Shown piece by piece: positions 38,401 to 50,699 of a stretch of DNA of 64,000 nt (position 1 is the stretch's first letter; each line of letters starts with the position of its first letter). The DNA is from Artemia franciscana (Eukaryota; Arthropoda; Branchiopoda; Anostraca; Artemiidae): positions 25,043,637 to 25,107,636 of the forward strand of contig NC_088883.1 of the NCBI RefSeq assembly GCF_032884065.1, written 5' to 3'. The notes beneath the pieces are model-generated. The model made no database searches and was not told the origin of the DNA. It saw only the letters and a list, made by a program, of their open reading frames with translations. Made by a program: the position numbers and the translations under genes.

Positions 38401-40569
38401 TTACCCTGAACCCCTAGGTGATGAGGCACTTCTCAAGGGCTGACACAAAGAATCCTGAAAAATCGTTAGTCCTTTAATTGGGTAAAAGGCTCAAAATAAA
38501 GATTTGCAAAGTTGTTTCTTTTGTAAAATTTATCCCTCTTAAAGTTACATTTTATCTTCGTAGAGCACAATTCATAGCTATTGAGGGCTATATACACATA
38601 AAAAGGGAAATAGAGGGCTATATATGTATAAAAAGATATAGATAGATAATTCAAAGCATTAGGGAAAATTTTCATTAGTTTTACTCAAGCGAGCAAAATT
38701 CAACTTTTTTAAAAATAGAGAATTAGGGTTAAATATAGAGAATATATTTAATTAAAATAGAAAATCCATCACTCAAAGCTAGGAAAGAAAGAGGCTTCTA
38801 ATTTATTTAGTCTATTTAGAAAGGGACAGGTAAAATCAAATAAAAGGGGAGGGGTATTATGGCCTGTATAAAAACTACCAATTTATTCAAATAGTCTAAG
38901 TATGGAGCAAGATAAGATAGTTATTATTTTACTTATTTGTCTGATGGAAATTTCGTATTAAATCTCATTTTATATTAAATAGTAAATGAAGTCTCTTACT
39001 AGAGTAGAAACGATCTATACAGATGAATCACTAGATAACTTAAATTCAGTTTATTTTTTATTTGATTATATTATAGCTTAGTATTTAAGTTTGATTAAAT
39101 TTACTTCAGTTTTATTACTATAAAGACAATTAAAAAAGCTCGCATTTAGCTGCAGTTTAATATTGGGTTTGTATTACACTTAAATCATATTTGTTGAAAA
39201 GTGGCTAGAGAGAAATAAAAATAAAAAGTTAATACCTGAAGGTAAATAATTAAGTAATTTAGTAAGTTTGAACTCTAAAAAGAAAAAGTAACGGTAAGAA
39301 AATGTAAAAGTGATTAATGATTGAAAAACCCACTTATTATAGACTTAAGCGTTAAACAGCAAAATCTGGACAAATAGAAAGTACAGATTTAGTCAGAGCT
39401 TCAAAAGTTGAATACTCGACATTGAAAAAAAACAACATACAATTGTGTTAAGCAAAATAAAAAACTTAAATAGCTAATTTAATCGTAAGGCCAATGCACT
39501 GGTAGGGTTTAAATTAGAAACCCGATATAACTAACATTAAACCAACGAAATAAAAGGCAGGGAATTACTCCTTACGCAACAAAAATAAAAGGCATAAATT
39601 TTCTAGAAATAAAGAATCGTTCCGTCTCTGCTTTCCGGAAACGGAACGAAAAAAAACCTTTTTTTTAATTAAGCTTAAAAGCTGAAAAACAACACAGAGA
39701 AATAGATTTTAAAAGTTAAAATATTGTACCTTAAAAAGTTGTCGTTCATTATTGGCTTAATGCTTCTCGTAAAAGAGCCATTCTGGTTTTAAAAAGGCAG
39801 ATTCGCAAAATCGGCCTTTTTTATTGGCTTAAAATTTTCTTTCCCAACACAAGAGATAATCCTATTGGCTCGCGAATATACGTCAGAAAAATAAACCAAT
39901 AGAATTAAAGCCCAGTTTTTAATGCAGAAACATATGAAGGTAAGCATTTTTTGGATAAAAAGCTATGGATAAAAATATTTAGGAGTTAAAAATAAAGTTA
40001 GCTCACTACCAAAAATAGAGGTTAAATTATATTTGGGTAAACACAACTTTACTGAAACGAAACCCTTCATCTTAAGGGTTTTCAGGTTTTCGCTTTTAAT
40101 CCCTCAAAATATGGATATAAAGACATTACAAGAGCAAAAGCCCTGTTTTCAGGCAAGGCTGCCGTGCTAGCAAAAAAGCATGCTGGCAACGCAGCAAACA
40201 AAATGCAATAAATCAGATTAAACAATGTATATGTAAGTTGTATCTAAAATAACGATAACGGATTTACGTAGCTGAAACAAACGTCATATGTTGTCACGAC
40301 AGAGGCTTGTTGACTGTTTCAAATGGGGCCATAAAAGCCATTGCTATCATTTTAGCAAGGCTGTCTCCAGGGCGAACGGTTATGGGCTTTGAACCCCCTT
40401 AAAATGTTTGTTCGAACCTTAAAATTGTTTTATGTGTTTTTTAAAGTTTTTTCTTGTAGACCCCCACCGCCGCCTGGATACCCCGTTGAATTTTAGTAAT
40501 GCCTATGTTCAGGCTATTCTTTTATTTTTATTTTATTTTTATTTCACTAAAATTTAAGTACATTTTCAT
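35410..40569. other. intronic sequence with minor repeats
   Basis: Contains a 50-bp tandem pair (GAGAAAAGTGAAGCTCATTTTC at about 36216 and 36268) and an inverted repeat (about 37494-37556 with 37604-37668, core AAAATATAAAATTTT). GAGGGCTATATA occurs twice at about 38584-38622, and three ATTGGC/CCAAT words lie at 39740-39902. The hydrophobic 95-codon frame at 35405-35692 (minus) is AT-driven. No exon is supported. Confidence 0.4.
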
Positions 40570-40890
40570 ATGAAAGTAAAATTCTAGTTAAGGGATTTCT
40601 TGCCATTTCGAAAAGTAGTTGAGTTAGGTAAATGAAACTTCCAGGAATGAATATACCCTGATAATACCCATGAATATACCGACAATATACCCTGGGAAGG
40701 TATTCTTAAGCTATTATGTAAACCATTTTCTTTTTCCTAGGAGTTAGAAGAATGCATAGATGACGGAATTCTGAAAAAAAACTTTATAACTTAGTTTTAA
40801 GTTTTCAATCTCTTTTTCATCGGCATAGTTTTCAAAAATGAAATTTCTGTTATTTCAGTAGAATTTTAAGCATTATAACGGGTTTTAACT
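40570..40890. repeat. second copy of the 1590-2245 repeat family
   Basis: Shares GTAAAATTCTAGTT, GTTAGGTAAATGAAACTT, CCTGGGAAGGTATT and CTGTTATTTCAGTAGAATTTT, in the same order as 1600-1950. Confidence 0.6.
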
Positions 40891-41253
40891 TATTCACGGG
40901 TAATTCGTCATAAACGAATAAATAAAAAATCAAACCAATATGCATATTTGCTACCCTGTGAATTCCTTGGTTTTGTTATGGTAGGCCGGTTCGGCATTAT
41001 ACCTTTTATAGTTGAATTGTAACTAAACGTGTGCTATATCATATTTTAAATTAACATATAATAGATATATAAACAAAAAACAGAAAAAAATGATAAACAA
41101 ACAGATAAAATAAAAAGTAAGTAAATAAATGATATTAAAAAAATCGACACTCAAATTAATGCCACTGAGATATATATAATCCCAAAACAGAAAAATAACC
41201 GAACGAACTTGAACCTCACTTTAAGCTTCTTTTTTGTTGTTGTTGTGGCGAAA

Positions 41254-41997
41254 CTTGATTTTCTATTCTAAATTTTTATGTACTGTCGAGTATCGATACT
41301 AAAGTAACGATCCACACTCAGACAAACTGTTGTTTATGGATTTCCGGTTCGCAATTTAAATTTTTTCAAAGTTCCTACCTTGATTTTCTATTCAAATTTT
41401 TTATGGACTCTCGAGTATCGATGCTAAATAACGATCCACACTCTGACAAACTGTGGTTTATGGATTCCCGGTTCACAATTTAAATTTGTTCAAAGTTCCT
41501 AGCTTGATTTTCTATGCTATTTTTTTATGGAATGTCGAGTATCGATAATAAAATAACGACCCACACTCTGACACACTATGGTTTATGGATTTCTAGTTCA
41601 CAATTTAAATTTTTTCAAAGTTCCTACCTTGATTTTCTATTCTAATTTTTATGGACTGTCGAGTATCGATGCTAAATAACGATCCATACTCTGATAAACT
41701 TTGGCTTATGGATTTCTGGTTCACAAATTAAATTTTTTCAAAGTTCCTACCTTGATTTTCTACTCTAATTTTTTATAGAGTGTCGAGTATCGATGCTAAA
41801 ATTCATACTCTGACAAACTGTGGTTTATGGATTTCTGGTTCACAATTTAAATTTTTTCAAATTCCCAAGCATGATTTTCTATTCAAGTTTTTTATGGACT
41901 GTCGAGTATCGATGCTAAATAATTATCCACAATCTGACAAACTGTGGCTTACGGATTTCCGGTCCACAATTTAATTTTTTTAATGTTCCTAGCTTGA
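41254..41997. repeat. 124-bp tandem satellite, six copies
   Basis: Units start at CTTGATTTTCTATTC near 41254, 41379, 41503, 41628, 41751 and 41870, and end near 41993. Each holds GTCGAGTATCGATGCTAAA and CTGACAAACTGTGGTTTATGGATTTC. The central ATCGAT palindrome is kept in nearly all copies. Confidence 0.95.
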
Positions 41998-43254
41998 TGG
42001 GTAAATCATACAAGCATCAGCAAATTTCTTTTATTGTAGATATGGTTCTGTGACTGACTTACCCCAATGATTGTTTTTGAGAAGAGGGGTGTATCATTCG
42101 CTTTGGGACTAAACAGTTTTTTTCAAAACTTAAAATTTTTTCAAAAAACCTTTATTTAAAAATTTGCAGTACGTTAGTTAAGCTATTTGCCTTAGCCCGA
42201 AGCAAAGATCTATCACCATGCGGTTTTAACGTAATTCTTAACAAAAGAACCAAAATATACCTTGGTATGAAAATTACCTGGATACCAAAGTACACTACTG
42301 ACATAGAAGAAAAATTATATATGGGGCAGCGTTGCCATTATACCGTTTTTGGCTCAATTTATAAAAAGAGAAAAATTATGCCTTGCTGTAGCAATCACCC
42401 GGGTACCGAAATATACCTACATAGATGAAAATTACACCTGGGTAAAAATCCTACATCTAAGTAGAAAATAGAGATTCTTAGAAGCTTCATCACCAAGCAG
42501 TGTGAGCTGTATAACATTGGTACACACAGGTCCTTAATTCTAACGATCGTATGATATTATAAGTCTCTTTTCTTTTATATATTTATGTTTTGCTGAGCAT
42601 AGCCCTTGGACGTAGGGTCGAAATATTCATTCAAATATAGAATTCCACTGTCTTGCCAAAAGAAATCGTATTGTTCTTCTTGTTGTTTATGTTTATAGTT
42701 TTCGAAAAAGATTGGTTAGCTGGGGGGGGGGAAAGAAAACAAAGGAGAAACAGTAGAGTTTTGTACCAAACTTCTCAATTTTCCTGGAGGGAGGGAGGCC
42801 TCTCGGTCAATCTCGAAGACTAAAAGTGCCACTCTCCTTGTGTTAGCAGGGGCATTTTCAACTTTGTGAGATAAAATACCATTCTTTGTTATTAAGCAGG
42901 TGAAATTATTATTAATATTTTTTTATTATTTATTATTATATAATATAATAATTGTTGTATATCATATAATTTATTATATTATTATATGATGTAATTAAAT
43001 TATATAAAAATGTAATAACTTTATATTTAAAAAAATAAGGTTAATTACTAAGCAGATACAAAATAAGTTTTTTACAGGTTTTGCAGTTAATAAATAGCTA
43101 TTTGAAATTAAATTAGAAATTATTTTGACAATAAAATTAACTCTTTTGGACTTTCATTATTTACCAGTATTTGCTATTTCTGGATGTTATTTTTTTACAT
43201 GGCATTGAACTTGTTTCTGCCATTTTTTTCTAACTAAATATAATAATAAAAATT
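41998..43254. other. intronic sequence, nothing recognised
   Basis: Contains a G run (42722-42731) and a highly AT-rich piece (42905-43040). No exon is supported. Confidence 0.35.
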
Positions 43255-43620
43255 TTTCACTTTTGTCACCTACCTATATGACTCACAGGTGCCTTTATCT
43301 CCCAACCAATCACTAATCTTAAGGCCAGTAAACAAGGATATGGATACCTGAAGGTTAAACCCAATAGAGTATTTTCTAACTTTATACAGATTTATTTTCA
43401 GTTTGAACTGCAACTAAATCCCTTTTTTTACTAAACACCATAATAACTAAATTCTTGCTTTAATTTCTACATTAAATTAGGTCTTACTTCAAAATTTTTT
43501 GCCACCTACCTATATAACTTTTATATGTCCTTAGCTCCGAGCCAATAACTAATCGTCATATCTGTTAACATTCATGTTACGTTATACAACGGGTACCTGA
43601 AGGCTGAGGTCAGGAGTTTT
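43255..43620. repeat. diverged tandem duplication, ~240-bp spacing
   Basis: CACCTACCTATATGACTC...CCAACCAATCACTAATC...GGATACCTGAAGGTTAA (about 43266-43367) matches CACCTACCTATATAACTT...GAGCCAATAACTAATC...GGGTACCTGAAGGCTGA (about 43503-43606). Confidence 0.7.
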
Positions 43621-43907
43621 TTTTTTTATTTGTTAGTTTAGTCACAATTGAGGATTTTCTTTGCAAATATTGCAGTGAAGAAGAATTGAAAATTATTGCA
43701 GTGAAGAATATTGAAGAATATTGCAGTGAAGAAGAATTGAAGAAGAAGAAGTGAAGTGAGTGAAGAAGAATTGGATACAAAAGATTTTTAAATGAATAGC
43801 ACCGGATACTTCTTGATAAAAAAGAGCTTTCTTTTTAAGAAAATGGATCTTAAAAGAAAATTGGATCTTTAAGAAAATGGATCTTAAATCATCATGCAAG
43901 ATCTCAC

Positions 43908-44132
43908 CTTACAGCTACAAGTAGTACAAGGGTCTTCTAAAAGTGTCCAGCTCATTCCGCTACTATAAAAGTCACCACCGTAGTGGCATCCTTGTAGTGA
44001 GTCTGTGATGTTTGATTCCATAGGTGAACATGGATCGTCTCGACACCTTGGACAGCAGTCCCCGGGTTGTAAGACTGGGCTATCACAGAAAACTGGCGGA
44101 CATTCTAATGACCAACAATCTATTTCACCGTT
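43908..44132 (-). CDS. NELL: NELL-type protein, exon covering two half VWC domains
   Basis: The acceptor TTTTTTAG|AAC (44132) and donor AAG|GTGAGA (after 43908) frame 225 nt, exactly 75 codons, phase 0 at both ends. The peptide starts NGEIDCWSLECPPVFCDSP, reaches GDCCPRC (residues 24-30) and completes the VWC domain begun in the previous exon. It then opens the next with RDDPCSPMESNITDS...CHYGG and ends SWTLLEDPCTTCSCK, which the last exon finishes. The order and spacing of CW, CCPRC, DPC, SW and CTTCxCK match the C-terminal VWC pair of vertebrate NELL2. NIT (41-43) is a possible N-glycosylation site. The protein is secreted in this family; the role in this animal is unknown. Confidence 0.85.
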
Positions 44133-44489
44133 CTAAAAAACAAATGATTTATGTTAAAAAATTTTAATTAATGGTAGGTTTTGAATTTAACTTTAAATCA
44201 CAATTTTTTTTTAAAGTGAAAAAAACGTATGTAGAGACATGACATCTTCAAAACAAATAGGAAATCTGAACAAACTTTTATTTGAGAAACTCAAATAAAA
44301 AACATATTTCGTGGTGAAAAATACGAAAAGAGTGATTTGCTTATCACTGACAGCTTAGTAATAAATAATAAACTCAAACTTGAACGAAAGCTTGAACTTT
44401 GTTCCAGAATAAACAAAATTAAATAAATATTATGTGTATGAGATTTGAGAGAGACTTCCCAAACAAGGCACAAGATGTTCAGTCTTTAC

Positions 44490-44720
44490 TAAGCACTGAC
44501 AATCTTCAACGGTCCAGTTGTCGGGTGACTTTCACAGAAACAGGTGGTAAACCTGTTGTCCAACCTTGGGAAGCTGGGATTAATTCCCAGGTCCCGGATC
44601 ACGAGGCAGAGATCAATCTACTGTGCCACGTATCTAGTGCCACGTATCACGTATCTACTGTGCCACGGCTAGAATTAGTTACAGCAGTGCACAGCACTTA
44701 TGAACTTCATACTGCAGCCT
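44490..44720 (-). repeat. tRNA-derived SINE
   Basis: On the minus strand, TGGCACAGTAGA (complement of 44618-44629) is the A box and GGGAATTAATCCC (complement of 44576-44588) the B box. The A-box end is partly repeated at 44631-44668 (GTGCCACGTATC words). The overlapping 147-codon plus-strand frame is not a gene. Confidence 0.6.
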
Positions 44721-44884
44721 GGGCTCTAAATTTAACGTTGTTATTCCAAGGGAAGCGTCACGACCTATTTCTTTTTATTTTACTTTTCATTTTATTCAGT
44801 TCATTTTACTTTCGAGTCCAACACTTGACTCGAATATCTAATTTTTTATATTTTCACCAATTTTATATTAACTAGTTCATACAA

Positions 44885-45000
44885 ATTTATAAAACTGGTT
44901 TAGAAGAACCGGTTTATGAAAACCAATTTTAAAAAAACTGGTTTATAAAAGCCAGTTGGTAAGAACCAGTTTATAAATCCAGTTTCTAAAAACTGGCTCA
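44885..45000. repeat. AACTGGTTTATAA-type tandem phrases
   Basis: Six or seven copies of ACTGGTTTATAAAA or its complement, including one perfect AACCGGTT (44907-44914). Related phrases occur near 46000, 58440-58515, 58999-59065 and 62340-62370. Confidence 0.7.
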
Positions 45001-47355
45001 ACCAAACAACACAAATGAAAAAATGGATGTCTATCTTGTGTACATGCCAGGAATGCATTCTGACAGGTGTCAAGACTGAAGTCCAATTCACAATGAAATT
45101 TCACAAATAACGAGATTTAGCTAATTCTAATAGTAAGACTTTTCATAGTACTCTCTGATTGGCTAAGAAATTTTAGGAAAAATACTGGTTGACCCAAATT
45201 GGCATAGTTTGTTCCTGGTAATGGTAAAACCTCGTTGTAAGTGGCCCTTAAGCGACCACAGGAAACTGGCGGACATATTTATGAATAACAATCTTTTTCC
45301 TAGGTTTCTAATAAAATAACTATTAAATGCTTTAAATGAAAGGTTTATTTTAGAAGTGTTGTGTTCTGACTTATACTTTAAATTTCTTAATTCCCCAAAA
45401 AGATAGTTTTAAGAATACATATATAAAGGAATAATATATTTCACACAAAAATAATGTTGCGTTAAGATTCTATTTCTTACTCTGCCAATTGATAACATGT
45501 TTCTTTGTTCAAAATCAGTTAATTACAAAAATCAATTAAATTTTTTGTTTTAAGCCAGCTATATTTTGAGTGTCACTTAAAGTCTTTTAGCCAGAATATA
45601 AGTAGGTACAAAAAAAAATCACATGCATTGAAATAATACATTTAATAGGAATTTTTTTTCCTAATTTTGTTCCCCTGCCTTGCATTTTTGTAAATCCACT
45701 TTTAAAACATTGCATGATTTACATCATGACTAAATTTTAGGTTGCTAAAAAATCTTTTAAACTGAGTGAAAGCACTTCAGTTATTGAAATTGTTTCAATT
45801 AGTTGACAGTTTAATTATTTCAATTAGTTTAATTACTTTACAGAAGCGCTACAACAACGAAAAAAATAAACTACAAAATTGGTGCTAATTGTTATATTTG
45901 TCACAAATTTAGAAGTCAATTTGTGTTTCCTAGTTACTAAAGTCTAAAAACAGAAAATTATGGACAATCAAAAGGTTAATAAAAATTTATAAAACTGGTT
46001 TATAAGAAATACTTTATATTAATTTTATGTTATCTATTATTTTATATTGATACTTTAATAATATTAGAAATTTTACTATATTATATTCTGATATTTTATA
46101 TTAAGTTTATATTAATTGTTTATACTGTTATTAGTCTTTTCTTTTAAAAAGTATATAAATTGCAGAGATTCTAATCTTGTTATCTCACTATGAAAAAAGA
46201 GAGAAATTCTATAAACCATGTTCCAAATTTTTAATTAAAATTCAGAGAAGACGAATCCAGAACAAATATAGAGAAGACCAGGTTTAGGAGAGTAGGTTTA
46301 GTGGGGGCTTTAAATTTCATACGTTAATCATTAGGTAAAGAAAAAGCCCTTATCTCTTATTTACCTTATTTTACAGCCAAAATAATGTTGAAAAGTTAAA
46401 ATAAACTTTTAAATAAAAGTTATAAATTGGTAGATTTGGAAACAAATTTAGAGGTTAATTGGCATTTCCTGGCTACTAAGAAATAAAAAGTATAATCCAA
46501 TCGTAAAATGGATTTTAAAGTTGGAATTGAGTTATTTTAGAAATTATAATCGTATTTAGTAAATTTTAAATTACAGATATTGTTATTTTGTTCCATCACA
46601 AGGGAAAACCTAAAATATAAAATATTAAATAATAATAAAAAAAAATTAACTCAATTCCATTAATGATTAAAAAACAAAATCGAAAAAACAGCGATAGAAA
46701 ATAGAACAACCTTTTGGGCATTAGATCGAATCCTTCAGAGGTCAATTCGACCAATTCCATGAAAGCAAAGAGCTGAGAGAATTAAAAAAGAAAGGCATGG
46801 CTTTTAATATAATGCAGTATCAGGTATAAGTACAGAAAAGTTCAGAATTTCGGGTGTTTGCTATTTTCACGACCATGAAGAATGCTTTAGAGTGCATTTT
46901 TTTGTAACTTGGTCAAATTTGTCAATGAAAGACCTCCTTTTTTTAATGAAAGTCCTCCATGAACTGAACAGAACATTAAAAAGACATAAACAAAGCAAGA
47001 TTTGTAGAACAACAGCAACGAGCGGCTTTATACCTTGACAAAAATAGAAGCGAGATTCCATATCCTCAACCCCCCATCGGAATTAAGCAAAATTAGGTAT
47101 AACAACAAAAATAAAAAATAAATAAAAAGAAAATGTCATTATGTGGCTGAGAAGTATTTATTGTTACTACACCGTATGATTTCACAATGTTATTATGATT
47201 GAGCTAAATGGACAACCTCCAAACTCAGTTGAAAAACTAAGACATTTTGTTGGAGAGGAGGAGGTAGAAGAGGACGCACAAGAGTCCTTTTTAAGTTATT
47301 TATACTTTATAAGACTTGATAAGTGATATTGTTTTCCTTATGCATCAGAGTGTGA

Positions 47356-47485
<130 letters not shown>

Positions 47486-47675
47486 TTCGTAGCGTTCTTC
47501 TCCAGACATCGGCCTAGAGATTTTTTTAAGTTGCTAACGCTCGAACCCCATCTCATTTTTTTAACCTTTTCCGTGGATGGATATTCATTGCAGTATATCT
47601 AACTTTACAAACACTTTCTACGTCCCAAATTTGGTATTTTATGAACTAAACTTATAGTTTATTTTAAAAACTTAC

Positions 47676-47998
47676 TAGGCATTCACAGGTTTGACAATGA
47701 TGAATCCAAACTTCTCCTGAGCGTAAGATTCTTGTCTTATCTTTTTGATGAGTACAGCCTTGCGATGACTTAAAATCACACCGTCGACAGCACGACTTAT
47801 CTATCTTTCTATTGGCCAAAAAATTTTCTATGACTAGTTGAAGCTCCAATGAAAAAACGGTTTCAGTTTGTGACACATCGCAAGAACAAGGCAAAGATTG
47901 ACATTGTGTTACGCCATTGTCACAGGAGCATACGGTACAAGGTTCACTGGGTAACCAAACAGAGAGATGCGGTTTAGGGCCATGAGGGGAATCACATA
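47676..47998 (-). CDS. NELL: NELL-type protein, exon with a full VWC domain and half of the next
   Basis: The acceptor TTGTTTCAG|TATGTG (47998) and donor CTA|GTAAGT (after 47676) frame 323 nt: two bases completing a split codon, then 107 codons. The peptide runs CDSPHGPKPHLSVWLPSEPC and TVCSCDNGVTQCQSLPCSC, then a ~20-residue stretch (TETVFSLELQLVIENFLANR), then DKSCCRRCD. The next VWC opens at SSQGCTHQKD and runs to GEVWIHHCQTCECL. The cysteine order agrees with the third and fourth VWC domains of vertebrate NELLs. In those the segment before CCPEC is short, so the ~20-residue stretch is an insertion here. The entry phase fits the EGF exon upstream (T + TA) and the exit phase 0 fits the exon at 44132. 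Confidence 0.85.
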
Positions 47999-48283
47999 CT
48001 GAAACAAAAATGCTTTAGCTTAGGATCAGTTTAACTCAGTAGAAAAAAAAAATTAACAACAGATTCTATCAGTTTAGCGTTAGTCAGTTAGAATGTGAAT
48101 CTAATAATAGAGTCAATACAAACGTCTATAAGTCTATAAACGTCTATAAGAATAGACGTTATCTTGTTCTTCTTGCTTTTGCAGAAGGACCAGCGTTTTT
48201 CAGTCTCACGTAGGGAAGGTGCAGCTTTCCTTTGAAATAGTAGGTGCATCTTGGAATTTTTTGATTGTTAATATTTGAATTTT

Positions 48284-48712
48284 CAAACAGTCCGTGGTAA
48301 CGACCTGTAGTAAGGAGCGACCCGGATCAATAGTAAACGAAACTATAAAAAACGAATTTTGATACTAATATTTACAACAAAAGAATCAGATTTTTACGCT
48401 GATTTTAAATACATAAGTTTCATTAAATTTACTCTAACTCAACAAAAGTTACGAGCCTGGGAAAATTTACCTTGTTTTGGAAAATAGGGGGAAACACCCC
48501 CTAAAAGTTATAGGATCTTACCGAAAATCACCCCATCGCATTCAGTGCCTCAGAGAACCCTACTGTAGAAGTTTCAAGCTCCTATCTACAAAAATGTGGA
48601 ACTTAGTATTTTTTGCCAGAAGACCGATCATGGGTGCGTGTTTATTTGTTTGTTTGTTGTTTTTTTTCCCCAGGGGTGATTGTATCGACCAAGTGGTCTA
48701 GAATTGTAGTGG
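48284..48712 (+). repeat. F1 fragment (5' part)
   Basis: Begins CAAACAGTCCGTGGTAACGACCTG and runs to GATTGTATCGACCAAGTGGTC. The leading palindrome is damaged in this copy. Confidence 0.85.
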
Positions 48713-49225
48713 GGGATTATCTGGGGATTGGGGTTCCGGTTGCAAATTTATAATTTTAATTAATTAAAGTGCACTTTTTGTTTTCAAGCACAGACAGTCA
48801 AATTTTTTTCTTCCCAAAAGTCTTGGTTTATGATTTCAAGTTCACTTGCATAAGAGTCGAGGCAGATAGGAGGCCCTTGTAGGCTTTGGATTGGACTCTT
48901 ATTTCCATCCATATTCATTTCTCTGGCGGTAATCAATCCCTAAACATAGACCAACATTATTGTTACTTTTTCATGCCCATGTTCATCGCTCAAAGGCACA
49001 GAGGCCTTCAAGCCCTGGCTAGGGTTAGAGCGTTGCGCTAGCGGTATCCCTCCGCTACACATATACCAACAATATATTTCTTTTTTCATGTCAGACTCCA
49101 TCAGGGCCATGTTCACTGCTTAGAGCACGGATGCTCAAAACCGTTGAATGTTTAGCCTATTTCTCTAGCGGTAATCAATCGCTAAGCGTATACCAACAAT
49201 ATAGTTTTTTTTCACGCCCATGTTC
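48713..49225. other. unassigned, with an internal duplication
   Basis: Phrases such as GCGGTAATCAATC-CTAA-C-TA-ACCAACA-TAT and TTTCATGCCCATGTTCATC recur near 48927, 49050, 49100, 49170 and 49215. This is a short, old tandem repeat. Confidence 0.5.
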
Positions 49226-49890
49226 ATCAAACAGTTCGTGGTAACGAACTGTAGTAAGGAGCGACCCGGCTCAATAGTAACCAAAACTCTAAAAAATTGA
49301 ATTTTGATATCAATAGCTACATCAAAAGAATCGCATTTTTATGCTGATTTTAAATATATAAGTTTCATCAAGTTTAGTCTTACCCATCAAAAGTTACGAG
49401 CCTGAGAAAATTTGCCTTATTTAGGAAAATAGGGGGAAACACCCCCTAAAAGCCTTAGGATCTTAACGAAAATGACACCATCAGATTCAGCGTATCAGAG
49501 AACCCTACTGTAGAAGTTTCAAGCTCCTATCTACAAAAATGTGGAATTTTGAATTTTTTGCCAGAAGGCAAATCACGGATGCGTGTTTATTTGTTGTTTT
49601 TTTTCCCCAGGGGTCATCGTATCGACCAAGTGGTTCTAGAATGTCGCAAGAGGGCTCATTCTAACGGAAATGAAAAGTTCTAGTGCCCTTTTTAAGTGAC
49701 CAAAAAAATTGGAGGGCATCTAGGCCCCCTCCCACGCTCATTCTTTTCCCAAAGTCAACGTATCATAATTTTGAGATAGCCATTTTGTTCAGCATAGTCG
49801 AAAACCATAATAACTATGTCTTTGGGGATGACTTACTCCCCCACAATCCCTGGGGGAGGGGCTGCAAGTTACAAACTTTGACCAGTGTTC
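49226..49890 (+). repeat. F1 copy (5' and middle part)
   Basis: Starts ATCAAACAGTTCGTGGTAACGAACTG, contains GGGGGAAACACCCCC and the AAAGTTCTAGTGCCCTTTTTAAGTGACC block, and ends near TTTGACCAGTG. Confidence 0.9.
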
Positions 49891-50617
49891 AAGGAGGCAC
49901 ACTCGTGCCTCTATAAAGAGGCGACACACGACAATGTTAAGCGATCTTCGGTTCAAGTGGTCGCAGACGGATGGGGAGGGATGCATTTCGTAGCCCGAGC
50001 TCCAACTAAGAAACCTGCAAAATTTCATCCCCCTCCAACTTTTTCTTCATGGGGAAAATCTGGCCGAAAGTTTCGACCTGTCAACCCAAGCCCCCCTTTA
50101 ACGTTGTCCGATCGGGCTGAAATTCACAAGTTAAGGTCCCCTAGGGCCCAGGAGCTTATCCGCAAAATTTCAGCTTGATCCGATAACTCCTTCCCTGTTT
50201 TCCAGAAACCACGCATAGCCACTTAAAATTCATTTACTTTTTTTTTCTAGACGCCTACAGGTCACATCCGACATCGGATCTGGGTGTACGAAGACTCATT
50301 CGATGCGGAATTCTCCGAGTAAGTGCCCATGAATGTTTCGTAGGAAAATCTTAACCCCCCGAAAGTTTCGACCCTCCAACCCCCCCCCCCCCCTCCCCCC
50401 ACCCCGTTTAACGTTGTCCGATCGGGCTGAAATTCACAAGTTAAGGTCCCCTACGGCCCAGGAGCTTATCCGCGAAATTTCAGCTCGATCCGATAACTCC
50501 TTCCCTGTTTTCCAGAAACCACCCATTAGCTATTTAACTAACGGATTTCTCTCCATAAGAGCCCATGTTAATTTGAAATTTTTAAAAGCTATTGAGAAGT
50601 TATATTTACACACATGC
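49891..50617 (+). repeat. F1-associated segment with a ~115-bp direct duplication
   Basis: Positions 50100-50212 and 50409-50521 are nearly identical (ACGTTGTCCGATCGGGCTGAAATTCACAAG...CCCTGTTTTCCAGAAACCAC). GCACACTCGTGCCTCTATAAAGAGGCGACACACGAC (about 49901) is a compact GC-richer block. ORFs here have no recognisable domain. Confidence 0.7.
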
Positions 50618-50690
50618 AAGTTATTAGCTTAGTTGGTAGAGCGTGAGACTTTTAATCCTCGGGTCAAGGGTTCAAGTCCCTTACGGGCGG
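50618..50690 (+). tRNA. tRNA-Lys(UUU)-like sequence, probably a pseudogene
   Basis: From 50625 it reads TAGCTTAGTTGGTAGAGC (D arm), GAGACTTTTAATCCTC (anticodon loop CTTTTAA, anticodon UUU) and AAGGGTTCAAGTCCCTT (T arm), then ACGGGCG. The D, anticodon and T arms are good. The 5' acceptor strand (AAGTTAT) does not pair with the 3' strand (ACGGGCG), so a functional tRNA is unlikely. A T run follows (50691-50699), as at a Pol III terminator. It may be a tRNA-derived repeat head. Confidence 0.55.
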
Positions 50691-50699
50691 TTTTTTTTT

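Noticed and set aside
44432..44875. 147-codon plus-strand ORF
   Set aside because: The middle is a tRNA-derived SINE on the other strand, and the ends are AT-rich; no domain.
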